In this document: positions 1-9,794 of the stretch, piece by piece
Layout of the letters: each line of letters begins with the position of its first letter
Numbering within the stretch: the first letter of the stretch is position 1
Source: Epiperipatus broadwayi
Lineage: Eukaryota > Onychophora > Udeonychophora > Euonychophora > Peripatidae
DNA length: 64,000 nt
Direction: 5' to 3'
NCBI GenBank assembly: GCA_028023455.1
Contig: JAQFVV010012476.1
Coordinates: 2,837,820 to 2,901,819, forward strand
The notes under the pieces: model-generated
The model's input: the letters and a program-made list of their open reading frames with translations, nothing else
Told to the model about the DNA's origin: nothing
Database searches by the model: none
Position numbers and translations under genes: made by a program

Positions 1-19
1 CTATATTTATCTAAAGTGC

Positions 20-95
20 ATGGTGTCAAAGATGTGATGTGAGTTAATTTGACACTTGTAATTCAAAATGTAATCATATAATAATTCTTGACAAA
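20..95 (+). repeat. partial HT-family repeat (hammerhead family, 5' part)
   Basis: The stretch resembles the part of the HT family seen at 49318-49400, with the same order of a 'gtcaaag' block, a 'tttgacacttgtaa' block and a run of AT-rich sequence. The ribozyme-bearing part of the family is not present here. The window starts just upstream, so the copy may continue outside. Non-coding. Confidence 0.4.
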
Positions 96-109
96 ATTTT
101 ATTTTTTTA

Positions 110-493
110 TGGATCACACATATGCCAAATGTGAGGTTTCATTTCCTGGAAAAAAAGACTCATTAAGCTTTCACAGAAAACTGGGACTCCCATAATGATT
201 TCTTCAACATCTTGATCTATTTAATAAATTCTTCTTTGCACTTTCTTATTGCTCAAATAAACTTTTTTGGTAATATCAGAAGCTGGTGTGTGTATCATAG
301 AACATATGTCATTTATGACTGACAAAATTAGTTTTTAATTAGGGGTTTGCCCCCAATTTTTTTTTTTTGTAAATGCTTGAAAATAAAATGAATCCTTATC
401 TTTCTTACCATTATAAACCTTTGTCAAATGTTCCTGTAGTCTTGAAGGCTTCGTGGCTTTATTTGATAAACTTTTAGACACATCAGTAACATA
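110..493 (-). pseudogene. hAT transposase remnant, BED finger and following region
   Basis: Reading the minus strand, one frame gives a segment containing LSNKATKPSRLQEHL (about 375-460). This is the typical second half of a BED-type zinc finger in hAT transposases of the ZBED5/SCAND3 kind, where the family has a KPSKLKRHL-like block. Further downstream (about 180-320) another frame gives LILSVINDICSMI and then YLSNKKVQRRIY followed by a stop and IDQDVEEII. This matches the LSNDTVQRRI..D...D region that follows the finger in these transposases. There are stops and at least one frameshift, so it is a dead copy. Its upstream part lies beyond the PLE insertion, at 2038-2222. I assign hAT from the motif order only; I could not run a profile search. 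Confidence 0.6.
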
Positions 494-510
494 TTATTTA
501 TGAGAATTAA
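494..510. repeat. 17-bp target site duplication, left copy
   Basis: TTATTTATGAGAATTAA at 494-510 is repeated exactly at 2021-2037. The two copies bracket the head-to-head PLE pair and interrupt the hAT remnant, as expected of a target duplication made on insertion. Confidence 0.75.
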
Positions 511-579
511 TATAAATAACAATTCGTGTCAATTGTTAATACAGAGTTTAATATAAATAAATAAAAACAAATATTATTT

Positions 580-617
580 CCAAGCGCTTTCAACTCTTAC
601 GAGTCCTTATCAAGGCA
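580..617 (-). ncRNA. degenerate hammerhead-like fold in PLE tail (left arm)
   Basis: On the minus strand the RNA would read CC-UUGAUAA-G, a GACUC/GAGUU stem with GUAA loop, GAAA, a self-complementary AGC/GCU stem III, U and GG. This is the hammerhead layout known in PLE tails, with the closed short stem III. Two core positions of CUGAUGA differ (C3 to U, G8 to A), so cleavage is doubtful. Confidence 0.45.
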
Positions 618-660
618 GTCTAAACAATTCTATTTTCTCCTAGGTGATGAATCTAACATT

Positions 661-1227
661 TCATTGTATTGGCCAGGAACAACTAATCGGAAAGCTGGTT
701 AATTTTGAATTTATAGAACAAGATGAATTTTGTATAATATATGATTCTTTAATCTTGCGTTTTTTATCATGTGTTTTATTCATTAATATTGTAAAATCCT
801 TTGGACTACATATATGGCCTGTATTATTTTGGTAAACATAAAAAGCTGAATAAACTGTATCATCTTCTCTTGCTCTATTATAAGTATATTTATGTTGTTG
901 AAGGTGATATTTAATATTTGTTTTGGTTTCTCCAACATATATTGCACTACAATTTATTTGTGGGCATCTAATAGAGTATACATCATTGCTTTTATCCTCC
1001 TTATTTATTATGTCCTTAGAATTATTTATTAACCTATTAAGGTTAGGTGGAGTTCTCCATGCTAATCGAAAATCTTGACTTAAAACTTTTATTATATTTT
1101 TATTAATATTGGGAATAAAAGCTAATGACATCCATGGTTTATTATTCATATTTATATGGTCACTATTATGACGTTGTTTATAATGCTTCAATACAGTATA
1201 TGATAGCATTTGTTTATTATAACCCAC
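661..1227 (-). CDS. Penelope-like element C-terminal GIY-YIG endonuclease (5'-truncated)
   Basis: An open frame of 188 residues for the C-terminal end of a PLE polyprotein. PLE proteins combine a telomerase-like reverse transcriptase with a GIY-YIG endonuclease that nicks target DNA. Here only the linker and endonuclease remain. The RT-endonuclease linker shows RTPPNLNRLINNSKD (about residues 57-71). The GIY-YIG core follows, with VYSIRCP and then AIYVGETKTNIKYHLQQHKY (about 81-114), and a conserved KRKIKESYII block near residue 160. The first methionine is probably not a biological start, since the RT part is missing. The reading frame is intact, so the copy may be young. The same protein is encoded in mirror image at 1274-1840 with only a few substitutions. 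Compare the PLE at 10743-11462. Confidence 0.85.
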   Translation of the reverse strand: MGYNKQMLSYTVLKHYKQRHNSDHINMNNKPWMSLAFIPNINKNIIKVLSQDFRLAWRTPPNLNRLINNSKDIINKEDKSNDVYSIRCPQINCSAIYVGETKTNIKYHLQQHKYTYNRAREDDTVYSAFYVYQNNTGHICSPKDFTILMNKTHDKKRKIKESYIIQNSSCSINSKLTSFPISCSWPIQ

Positions 1228-1273
1228 TTGTATTAAATCTTAATATTAATGTTATAAGCAAGATTTAATACAA

Positions 1274-1840
1274 GTGGGTTATAATAAACAAATGCTATCA
1301 TCTACTGTATTGAAGCATTATAAACAACATCTTAATAGTGACCATATAAATATGAATAATAAACCATGGATGTCATTAGCTTTTATTCCCAATATTAATA
1401 AAAATATAATAAAAGTTTTAAGTCAATATTTTCGATTAGCATGGAGAACTCCACCTAACCTTAATAGGTTAATAAATAATTCTAAGGAAATAATAAATAA
1501 GGAGGATAAAAGCAGTGGTGTATACTCTATTAGATGCCCACAAATAAATTGTAGTGCAATATATGTTGGAGAAACCAAAACAAATATTAAATATCGCCTT
1601 CAACAACATAAATATACTTATAATAGAGCAAGAGAAGATGATACAGTTTATTCAGCTTTTTATGTTCACCAAAATAATACAGGCCATACATGTAGTCCAA
1701 AGGATTTTACAATATTAATGAATGAAACACATGATAAAAAACGCAAGATTAAAGAATCATATATTATACAAAATTCATCTTGTGCTATGAATTCAAAATT
1801 AACCAGCTTTCCGATTAGTTGTTCCTGGCCAATACAATGA
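1274..1840 (+). CDS. Penelope-like element C-terminal GIY-YIG endonuclease, mirror copy
   Basis: The second arm of the inverted PLE pair, also 188 residues and open throughout. It shares the RTPPNLNRLINNSKE linker, the GIY-YIG core with IYVGETKTNIKYRLQQHK, and the C-terminal KRKIKESYII block. Differences from the left-arm protein are scattered substitutions (for example R for H in the YRLQQH block), with no indels. As in the left arm, the reverse transcriptase part is absent, so it cannot be an autonomous element. The frame ends at the stop shortly before the tail that carries the hammerhead-like fold at 1884-1922. Confidence 0.85.
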   Translation: MGYNKQMLSSTVLKHYKQHLNSDHINMNNKPWMSLAFIPNINKNIIKVLSQYFRLAWRTPPNLNRLINNSKEIINKEDKSSGVYSIRCPQINCSAIYVGETKTNIKYRLQQHKYTYNRAREDDTVYSAFYVHQNNTGHTCSPKDFTILMNETHDKKRKIKESYIIQNSSCAMNSKLTSFPISCSWPIQ

Positions 1841-1883
1841 AATGTTAGATTCATCACCTAGGAGAAAATAGAATTGTTTAGAC

Positions 1884-1922
1884 TGCCTTGATAAGGACTC
1901 GTAAGAGTTGAAAGCACTTGGA
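1884..1922 (+). ncRNA. degenerate hammerhead-like fold in PLE tail (right arm)
   Basis: Mirror of the motif at 580-617: UUGAUAA, a GACUC/GAGUU stem with GUAA loop, then GAAA. In this arm the stem III palindrome is broken (AGCACU instead of AGCGCU). It is recognisable in layout but probably inactive. Confidence 0.4.
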
Positions 1923-2020
1923 AATAATATTTGTTTTTATTTATTTATATTAAACTCTGTATTAACAATTGACACGAATTGTTATTTATATTATTTTTAT
2001 ATTATATACAGAAGTATTAT

Positions 2021-2037
2021 TTATTTATGAGAATTAA
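2021..2037. repeat. 17-bp target site duplication, right copy
   Basis: Exact copy of 494-510, on the other side of the PLE pair. Confidence 0.75.
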
Positions 2038-2222
2038 ATAAAAACATAGTTCAAATATTGGATACAATATTGTTTACATTTTCTCTTAGGTTCATCTATG
2101 ATATTATATTTAAAAATATGTAATTTATGAGTGTACTTATCACAATAGGAGTGTAAAATTATCAAAAGATCTAACAATTTGTATAATTGAAAAACTGCAA
2201 TTTCTCTCACTGGAACCAACAT
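2038..2222 (-). pseudogene. hAT transposase remnant, N-terminal part
   Basis: The minus-strand frame runs for 62 residues and ends with DEPKRKCKQYCIQYLNYVFI. This resembles the N-terminal KKRKY..DYL.YGF segment that precedes the BED finger in ZBED5/SCAND3-like hAT transposases. In minus-strand order it comes just before the KPSRLQEHL finger segment at 375-460, once the PLE pair is ignored. The residues before it are not recognised. I infer that the PLE landed in an old hAT gene. The weak point is the short match length. Confidence 0.45.
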
Positions 2223-2244
2223 GTTATATGATAGTTGTGTTATT

Positions 2245-2345
2245 AGTACATGTTAAAAGGAGGTCGCCTTGACAACAGTTTGAAATTGTTGATTGTTAAT
2301 GATATTGGGATTGTCTAAGTGTTGACTGGCTTTTAGTGAATGTAT
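2245..2345 (-). repeat. dispersed repeat shared with 22480-22600 and 23580-23700
   Basis: The stretch is the reverse complement of two later copies. All share the blocks 'gacaatcccaatatc', 'tttccaaactgtt' and 'cctccttttaac' in the same order. The family is not recognised; no coding potential is seen. Confidence 0.6.
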
Positions 2346-2718
2346 AATATGAGATCTATAAATAAACTAATAAATTGAGTTTTATTTTGTGCTCAATGTT
2401 AGATATGTTTATTTGATACTATATTGTTGAATATCTCAAACTAAATTGATCAAAAACGAATTTTTTTTTTTTTTTTAAAAAAAAATACACCAGTATCAGT
2501 TAAAAATCAGTTAGTAGTTTTTAAATTTAGTTTGCCCTTATTTAAATATTTTTTCTTATAAACACTCATCTTATTTATCTTTTGTATTAATGGTTAACAG
2601 ATTTTTTTTTTTTTAAATTTTATTCCCTTGTTTTTATTAATATTGACTGTATACTTCAAATAATATTATATTGTCATGTACCTGCTATGATTTCATCAGT
2701 AAGGCTAAAAGACCATTA

Positions 2719-3113
2719 AAAATCACATGATCACCATTTCTTATGCTTGTTCATAACTGTTATTAAAACAGGCAAAACTCTCCATACAATAGTGTCACTC
2801 AGTGTAAGCCAGAGTAATGAATGGATGCCAGAAGGCTTGTGCATAAAATCCCTAACTAGTGCCTACTCATCCAATATCTCCAGACTAGTTTCTGAAAGGT
2901 GGCTGCTAGAGCATTGTATTAGATCCTAACGATCTAAGTGCAGTGCTTTCAGATCCAAAGCTCCTCACTGACGAAGGCCACAAGCCAGAAACTAGTCTGG
3001 AGATATTGGATGAGTAAGCACTAGATAGGGATTTTATGCATAAGCCTTCTGGAATCCATTGATTACTCTGACCTGCACTGAGTGGCACTACTATATGGAG
3101 AGTTTTGCCTGTT
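2719..3113 (+). mobile_element. FB fold-back repeat, complete palindromic copy
   Basis: Long inverted arms meet near 2925. Outer ends are AAACAGGCAAAACTCTCC (from about 2765) and its complement at 3096-3113. A non-palindromic leader of about 45 bp (2719-2763, containing 'tcacatgatcacc') precedes the left arm, as in other copies. The left arm lacks the hammerhead segment; the right arm has it (2961-3006). Possible short direct repeats flank it ('aagacca' before, 'aagacta' after). No protein is encoded. Confidence 0.8.
2961..3006 (+). ncRNA. hammerhead ribozyme-like motif (FB family)
   Basis: CUGACGA at 2968-2974 fits the hammerhead consensus CUGANGA. A short GGC/GCC stem II with CACAA loop follows (flanked by an A-A mismatch), then GAAA at 2988-2991. 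Stem III is a loopless ACU/AGU and the cleavage triplet is GUC (C at 2997). Stem I is only partly paired in this copy. Short closed stem III and GUC are known from PLE hammerheads. Activity is uncertain because stems I and II are weak. Confidence 0.6.
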
Positions 3114-3779
3114 TAAGACTAGAAGACATTAAAATGTGATAGTTATTGCAAAAACGGTCTAAAAATATTTGAACATTGCTGTTTTATTAAAGTAATGATA
3201 ATACTGTTTGCTTTATATGGCCACATAGTTTGTAAAGATCAAATATATTGGATAAATATTAAAATATTTAATTATTTATTACTCTTAACTGCTTGCCACA
3301 TAGAAGTGATCTAAATTAGATTTCATGCATGTCATCTATTAATAGTATCGTATTGTAAACAAATCATTACATGCACATATTCTTGCTAAATTTATGCTTT
3401 CTCCAACAATGCATGACCACTGTACTTGACAACATTTGTTTGTTAAGGCCTGGTAGTAGGTTTGACCAGTATTTTGTGTGTTTATTTGGAAAATAAAGAA
3501 ATAATTACTATAACTTGAACTCTGATGAGCTTATATATAAATAGTTTTTTTTAAATTTTCATATTTCTTTCTGTAATTCACTACTTTCCTATTTGCATTC
3601 AGTACCCACAATTGTATCCAGTGCTTTCATCACTTCCTGAATCACTTCAGTGTCCTCAGAGAGCAATATTTTCCCCTGCTTTTGGGAAGCACTAACTTAT
3701 GTGCTTGTGTGTTGTTTGATGAACGAACTTTGTTACACTCTTATTAATGATATCACTGGTAGTGATTAGGTTAAAAGTA

Positions 3780-4165
3780 GTTATTCACCTTTTCTACACT
3801 TCCTACAGTAAGTTTTAATAAGTAATAATAGATGCCGGAAGATAGTACTTAATAAATTCCTATCTAAATGTCCAGATTAGTTTCAAGTTTATGGCTTTTG
3901 TCAGTGAGGAGGTTTGGATCTTGGAACAGTGCATAGGATCTAATCCCCTTCCTTGTAGCTACTCTCATTTACCTCCATCTAATACTATCAAGCTATCAGC
4001 CCATATTAAAAAACAAAAATGTTTTAATCCAAGAGAACTTGCTTGTATAGTCATATAGGTCAGAATTCAGTTTCTATATATTATAGTGTCCTTAAGTATT
4101 TAATAACAACAGGAACATCTATCCTGTGGCCAGGATTTGGTATAAACCAATAAACTATTATATGA
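3780..4165 (+). repeat. FB-long repeat, single arm
   Basis: Matches other FB-long copies at 9968-10350 and 19050-20420 in order: a 'gtaagttttaataa' start, 'cttaataaat', a hammerhead-like block on the minus strand (about 3880-3920, reading CUGACAA and GAAACUAAUC), 'cttgcttgtatagtcatatagg', and 'ctgtggccaggatttgg'. Non-coding. The hammerhead core here is damaged (G8 to A). Confidence 0.6.
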
Positions 4166-4204
4166 ACTATCACTTGACTTCAACTAACTTACATATTTAT
4201 GTTT

Positions 4205-4380
4205 TAGCAGCATACTATTCACCTTTTTTATGCCACTTTCACTAGGTTTTAATAAATAATATATGCCAGGTAGTACATAGGACAGCACAGGATGAGATTG
4301 ATTAAGCACTGGCATTTATTATTACTTACTGAAGAGTAAATGGCATAAAAAAGATGAAAATGTTTGCTGCTAAAATGCCA
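4205..4380. repeat. short hairpin made of FB-long termini
   Basis: The left segment (4208-4270) and right segment (4310-4378) are inverted copies sharing 'gcagca', 'ttcacctttttatgcca' and 'aataaataat' blocks. They look like the ends of an FB-long copy with the middle lost. Confidence 0.55.
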
Positions 4381-4691
4381 ATATATAAGCTGAAATCATT
4401 TGATAAGTCATATGGTAGCTCATTGATTTAAAAATAGTTACAAGCGGTTTGATGACTTTTTAAGTATACATACAATTTGTGATTTTAATAATGTTGAAAC
4501 AGAAGGCATATATGATCAAGTTAAAAAAAGGTAATTGAATCTCTATATATAAATATTAAGCCACAATGTTTCCAAGTCAACAGTCAATTAAAACTTATGC
4601 AGCTGAAAGCTACTTTTTATCCAAAAAACATATAATGCACTACTTTTGATTAGTATTGAAGCTCTAATATGAGCTTATAAAAAAATAATGA

Positions 4692-5380
4692 CCATGGGTA
4701 ATTATGCATTATCCTGACTCCCAAGCTCGGCAGCCATTTTTTTAAATTTTACAGTTTCAGGGGCATATGAGCATTTTTTTTTTCAACTTTGTAAAATTAA
4801 AAAAATTAATAAATTGATTATACATTCCATTCAGAAGGTTTTTTTCAATATTATAATGTGTAAATGCTTTGAACATTGTTGTACTATGTTTACATTCAGC
4901 ATCTTTCTTTTGGCCACTACCATTTTGGCAAAATGATGAAAGTTTGGGATCTTCCTTTGGCAGAACAGCATGCAGTATTTCCAAAGGAATGGGTTCCTGC
5001 ATTACAAAAAAATCTGAACTAGTGGGGGTGATGCACCACTTCACATCCCTTATATATTTTTTTATTTTTATATTAATGAGTTTGAAGTCTATGTTAATGG
5101 ACACACTATGACATTTTACATTTCTTATATATTTTTTATTTTTATATTAATAAGTTGACTTAATACAAAAAATAATAAATAACATGAAAATATTATAATT
5201 AATTTTTGTAGAAATGATTCCTTTTTTAAAAAATAACAACAATAAAAATCAACAATTAAATATTAAATATGACTGCTTCTTATCAGTTATTTTGTTTTAA
5301 ATATTTATTGTGCCCCTGAAACTGTATAAGTAAAAAAAAAAAGGCTGCCAAGCTTGAGAGGCAGGATAATAACTATGTAC
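4692..5380. mobile_element. unidentified element with ~70-bp inverted terminal repeats
   Basis: The ends are inverted copies of each other: 4692-4767 and 5311-5380 share 'aattatgcattatcctg', 'ctcggcagcc' and 'acagtttcaggggca' blocks. A minus-strand open stretch of 115 codons inside (4757-5104) is not recognised as any protein, and its ends overlap the terminal repeats, so I do not call it a gene. Probably a non-autonomous DNA element of unknown family. Confidence 0.55.
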
Positions 5381-5547
5381 CTGAGCATATAAAGACATAA
5401 GAATTTGAATTAACACATTTTTCTTAATTCACATCTAAAGTCAAGACTTTCCCACAATGAGTTGTGAATTTTAATTTAATGCTTTAATAGACTATATAGG
5501 CAATGTAATATTTTTAATACCTGATAATTTTATGAGTTTTAAAATTT

Positions 5548-5722
5548 CAGACCATGATGTTTCCAAAGCAACATTCAATTGAAACTTATTGTGAAGATTG
5601 TAATGATGTACATTATCTTTTGGTTAAAAGGTAATTTAGATAAACTACTACCATTTCAGCCTGGAAAAATTTTTTTTAATTGATTGTTGCCATGGAAACA
5701 TTGTGCTTGGTATTTTATTTGG
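5548..5722. repeat. inverted repeat pair related to 4556-4600
   Basis: A block with 'atgtttccaaagcaac' at about 5562 is repeated in reverse at 5672-5722 and in direct orientation at about 4563. The three copies surround the 4692-5380 element; what they belong to is unclear. Confidence 0.45.
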
Positions 5723-5869
5723 ATGTTAAAAACGGAATTCATATTTATTAAAAATGTTTCGTCATTTATTTAGTCCATTAAAATATTAAATTAATACAAA
5801 ATATATACATTATTCAAACCAGAAAATTATATAATATTAAAGTACTAATAAAATAAAAGGCTTACACTA

Positions 5870-6115
5870 AAATTAGCCATTTACTACAGTTTAATTACTA
5901 AGTGTCAAAATTACTACACTCACAACTTTGACACTAATCACGAAATAGAAGTATATTAATAATTTTTATTGATTGTTCATTGGTCTAAAGATTATCTACT
6001 TAATGAATAATACATTTTTTTCATGCAAAGTAGGGATAGGATTTATCCGCTTTTATATCTTGTAGAGGGATGTAATCTTAAGCATATGACTAAAGACATA
6101 TAAATAGATCTTTTC
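5870..6115 (-). repeat. HT-family copy, ribozyme part degenerate
   Basis: Shares with 48220-48540 the blocks 'aagtgtcaaa', 'ctcacaactttgacac' and 'agtatattaat', plus the 'atccgcttttatatcttgtag' segment (compare 48265-48295). No intact hammerhead core was seen in it. Confidence 0.5.
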
Positions 6116-6119
6116 ACGT

Positions 6120-7510
6120 AAAAATAAATTAAACACAACAGATTGATATATAACAGATTAACAATTCCCATAATTAATATATTGTTTGTGAATCACTTTG
6201 AGAAAAACCAAAGTGAAGATGTGAAAGAAATAATAGTATTGGAACTTGGAATGCTGTGCTAGGACAGTAAAAGATAATAGCTGTTTCGAGATTATGTACA
6301 AAATAAATTATAAGCTCTGGTTTTGCGCTACTATATTCAAATCTGATCTTCGTCCTGCTGAACCCAATTTTCGCGTGTGTGTATGCATTTATATAAATGT
6401 GAAAAGGACCGTGAGCTAGAAAACTTACTTCAAAATAAAATAATTGGTTTCATTATTTTTGTATATATTTGAAGAAATAAAATACAGCTGTATTTGAAGA
6501 TCAAAAAAATTAATTTCGTGAATTGAAATTATTTTCCAATTATTTAATTAGTATCGTCTTTCAGATATAAAGGAATCTCTTTCAACTAATATAAAAAGAC
6601 AACCTGTTAATACCGGTTTCTTTCCTTTTTAATTGCTTTTGTATTTATTACTATTTTTATTAAACAAATAAAAGAAGAGAAAATGAAGTCTTTAAACAGA
6701 AAATTCAAATATTAACCCAAGTAAATATGACTTGTGACCGCAGGCTGTCAAAGGCGTTGTATTATGAAGTATTATTTACAAACGAAAACAAACAATTCGT
6801 TTAAACGGTCCACCTGCAAAACACAGGCGACTACTGTAGTTAGAAAGAGGAGAACTAGTCAAAAAACATTTTAATAAAAATCAAATAGTAAACTTAAAAA
6901 AAAAAAAAAAGTAGGAGCTGAGGAGTCAATTACTTGATTGTACAAATAAAGTAAATCTCAGCCACAATAATTTTTCAGACTGGAATGTGTGGATACTCAT
7001 ATATGTATAATATATTAATTGCGGCCAGTGTAGTTAAACGGACCGCTAAAGTGACTAATTATGTTTTATAGAAGCTGTTGCCGTAATGGTGTAACACAAT
7101 GGCTGAATGTCGGACTTCATGTGTATTTATCTACAACTAAATAATAAACAGCCACTCGTAAACGAATATGGTTTTTCCAACTCCAGAAAAAGAGAGAAAA
7201 AGGAAGTGTTGTGCAATGACTATATAAACCAATCTGTAACCACAAACACGTCCACAGATAGAACAAGCTTGTCTACAGGATATAAATTATCTCAGACATT
7301 CTAAAGAAATGCAATGTTAATTGTTTGTGGTTGGGAAGATATGATAGAGTATATATAGAATACGTTGTACGACTACTATTTAGACATGTTGAAAATATTT
7401 CAGAAAGAAAAAAAAATTATGTTGAAGAAATACATATTGCATATAATTGTTTATTGAAATTGTGGTCTGTATGTTTCTGGGCAATATTAGAGTAGCAGAC
7501 TGTGTGCGTA
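6120..7510. other. no gene recognised
   Basis: A+T-rich sequence with an A-run near 6897-6911. Short open frames, such as the 65-codon one at 7107-7304, show no recognisable protein. The block 'gactatataaaccaatc' at about 7218 recurs near 45715, hinting at another dispersed repeat. Confidence 0.5.
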
Positions 7511-7693
7511 TATAGTTAATATATTATTAAATCACTAAGCATCACAATTACTATCTCTTATACTAGCACATAATTGTTATTAAACAAGGCATAATTCTCC
7601 ATACAGTAGTGCCACCCTGTGCCAACCAGAGTAATCAATGGATGCCAGAAGACTTGTGCATAAAATCCCTATCTAGTGCCTACTCATCCAATA

Positions 7694-7737
7694 TCCCCAG
7701 ACTAGTTTCTGGCTTGTGACCTTCATCAGTAAACAGT
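7694..7737 (-). ncRNA. hammerhead-like motif, FB left arm
   Basis: On the minus strand: CUGAUGA, a GGU...GCC stem II, GAAA, loopless ACU/AGU stem III, GUC, then UGGGG. The core is intact. Stem I cannot form well because the upstream side has changed. Confidence 0.5.
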
Positions 7738-7962
7738 CTTGGATCTGAGAGCACTGCACCTAGATCGTAAGATCTAATGCAACCCTCCAGCAGCCATCTT
7801 TTATCTCTACTTAATTATATAAGCTATTGAGCTTAGATTGAAAATGTTATTGTGTTTTGAACTTCATTCTCATAGTTTTGTAGTTAAGTAGAGATAAAAG
7901 GTGGCTTCTGGAGGGTTGCATTAGATCCTATGATCTAGGTGCAGTGCTCTCAGATCCAAGGC

Positions 7963-8006
7963 TCCTCACTGATGAAGGCCACAAACCAGAAACTAGTCTG
8001 GAGATA
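7963..8006 (+). ncRNA. hammerhead-like motif, FB right arm
   Basis: CUGAUGA at 7969-7975, GAAA at 7989-7992, ACU/AGU stem III, GUC ending at 7998. Stem II has one broken pair (GGC opposite ACC). Core residues are all present. Confidence 0.5.
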
Positions 8007-8110
8007 TTGGATGAGTAGGCACTAGATAGGGATTTTATGCACAAGCCTTCTGGCATCCATTTATTACTCTGGTTGGCACAGGGTGCCACTACTGTATGGA
8101 GAGTTTTTGC

Positions 8111-9290
8111 CTTGGGGAATATAAAGTTAAGTGTGATGGATAGATATAGGTATTTGGAAATCATCTTATGTAATCAGGAAAATTGCTTTGATGAATGGGA
8201 GAAAAAATTGGTAAATGAAGCAAAGAAAAGAAAGGGTTTGGTAAAGAAACTAACAGTATTTTCATATAATAAATATGATGTAGCTAGAATTTTATGGAAG
8301 GGAGTTGCAGTAACAGGGTTAACATATGGTAATGATGCATTATGTGTTAGTAAAAGGGTTTTAGATTATTTAGAGAAAGTACAAAGGGAAATAGGAAGAC
8401 AAGCATTAGATGCAGAGATGTGGACAGCAAAGGAGGCAATTCAAGGAGAAATGGGATGGTCAAGTTTTTATATGAGAGATGCAAAAAGTAAAATGAAAAT
8501 GTTTGGTAGGTTGCAGTTTATGGATAGTAAAAGAATAGCAAAAATAGTGTTCAATTCGGTTATGAGTAAAGGGTAGGTAACAAGATGGGTGAGAAAGGTA
8601 ATGCAGTATGCGAAAAATTTGGATAAAGAATTTATATCAGTATACTTGTATAAAAGGTGGGACGATTGTGTTAGGAGGATTGTTGAGTGTTATAGTGGTA
8701 AGGAATGGGATAAAAGAATAGAAGCATTAATAAAAAATAGGGAGTTGGAGAGATGGAGAACTAGTATGGAGGGTAAGAAGAGTTTAAATATATATGTAGA
8801 AGTAAATGGAATATTGGATGCGAGTTAATTTATGATAATAGTAAGGAAAGTAGTTTATTATTTAAGGCTCAAATGGGATCTTTAGCAACAAGAGAATATA
8901 CTTGTAAATGGAAAACTATGGATCATTTAGTGTGCAAATTGTGTAAGGAAGATATAGAAAATATTAGGCATCTGTTGATTGAGTGTAAATGCTTGAAAGC
9001 AGAAAGGGTACAGATAATGAAGTTATGGGAGAATAGACATGAACAAAGTGACTATACAGAAAGTGAGTTATTAGTTTTTATGTTGAGTTTGCGAAGAGAT
9101 AAGGGGGATTTAGATATAAAGGCCATAGAGTTGACAAAGATTATGTTGTGGAAATGGGATGGGGCAGAATATGGGAAGACTTAAGAGTGGGGAATGGAAA
9201 ATAAAGTGGCTAACAGGTTTATCTGGACATAATTACTGAGATATTCTTGACTTCGTTTAAGGAGAAGCCAATTACATCGCATCGCCTTTT
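8111..9290 (+). pseudogene. LINE-A, 5'-truncated, C-terminal RT and zinc knuckle
   Basis: Encodes the C-terminal part of the LINE-A protein, aligned by eye with copies at 25003 and 50750. It begins inside the post-catalytic region of the reverse transcriptase (GNIKLSVMDRYRYLEII), continues through the thumb-like region (FSYNKYDVARILWKG) and ends with the C2HC knuckle CKLCKEDIENIRHLLIECKC (about 8936-8995). It terminates at 9184 after EYGKT. A stop at about 8574 replaces a glutamine (CAG to TAG). A two-base insertion near 8795 shifts the frame. The 3' end has the family 'aaggagaagcc' block followed by an ACATC-like tail. Such C-terminal knuckles are common in APE-type LINEs; I cannot fix the clade. 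Confidence 0.8.
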
Positions 9291-9299
9291 TTAATATAT

Positions 9300-9505
9300 T
9301 GTTATTCATTGAAGTTGTGGATAGTATGGTGCATTGTAGAATAATGGATTATACACATTATAGATATGATATATTTGATATATTGGATATTTATTGAAGT
9401 TAGGGCCTAAACAGTTCGTTGGTGTGATAATGGGTTGTGCATATAAGTATAATATGTTAGATATCTATTGAAATTGCTGCCTGTATATTTCAGTGATAGA
9501 TAATG
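9300..9505 (+). repeat. diffuse repeats of a 'ttattgaaattg' motif
   Basis: Similar blocks occur at about 9303, 9389 and 9466, with a related one near 7449 that shares 'gaaattg' and 'ctgtatgttt'. Spacing is about 75-90 bp in this stretch. May be a decayed tandem array. Confidence 0.35.
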
Positions 9506-9794
9506 GAATATGTTGAATTCACCCAAGACTCAAATGTCAACAATTAGTGGTAGAAGCTAATAGCATCAATAAAAGATATGAGAACTATCCTCACAACTTA
9601 AGAGAAAAAAAAAGACTATTAGCTCTGAATGCTTCAAAGTAAATAGTTTGTTGTCACATCATGTGTTAGATAAAAAAAATAGGTCAGCATGAACTACTGT
9701 GAAGAAACATGGCAAATAGACATCGTTTTTAATCACATACATAGTATTTACTGATCAAAAATCGTAAATAGCCTAAGCATGTAGAAGAGAATCT

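Larger units (their letters stand above)
511..2020. mobile_element. head-to-head pair of truncated Penelope-like elements
   Basis: Two copies of the same 3' portion of a Penelope-like retroelement lie in opposite orientation, meeting at a short spacer near 1235-1257. The arms (about 511-1234 and 1258-1995) are nearly identical and carry the same 188-residue open frame, diverging from the centre. The outer ends hold matching non-coding tails with a hammerhead-like fold. PLEs are known to leave partial tandem or inverted copies after target-primed insertion, and a 17-bp direct repeat flanks this pair. The inverted pair could form a hairpin with roughly 700-bp arms if transcribed. The sharply shared arm sequence suggests that both halves arose in one event or that gene conversion keeps them alike. 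Confidence 0.85.
7529..8110 (+). mobile_element. FB fold-back repeat, two full arms, joined to LINE-A
   Basis: Leader (7529-7580, 'atcactaagcatcac'), left arm (about 7585-7805), a centre with its own small inverted repeat ('tctctacttaa' and 'ttaagtagaga'), and right arm (7880-8110). Each arm contains the hammerhead-like block, one on each strand. The right end runs straight into a 5'-truncated LINE-A at about 8111. A direct repeat 'ttaatatatt' lies before the leader (7516-7526) and after the LINE-A tail (9291-9300), so FB and LINE-A seem to have been inserted as one unit. Confidence 0.8.

Noticed and set aside
2719-3113. FB as an ordinary DNA transposon MITE
   Set aside because: Inverted arms suggest it, but three other copies have 12-16 bp direct repeats and a non-palindromic leader, which fits retroposition better.
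3524-3550. CTGATGAG near 3527 as a hammerhead
   Set aside because: No GAAA or stem II in the right place.
4757-5104. 115-codon minus-strand frame
   Set aside because: Lies in an inverted-repeat element and overlaps its terminal repeat; no known domain or conserved motif.
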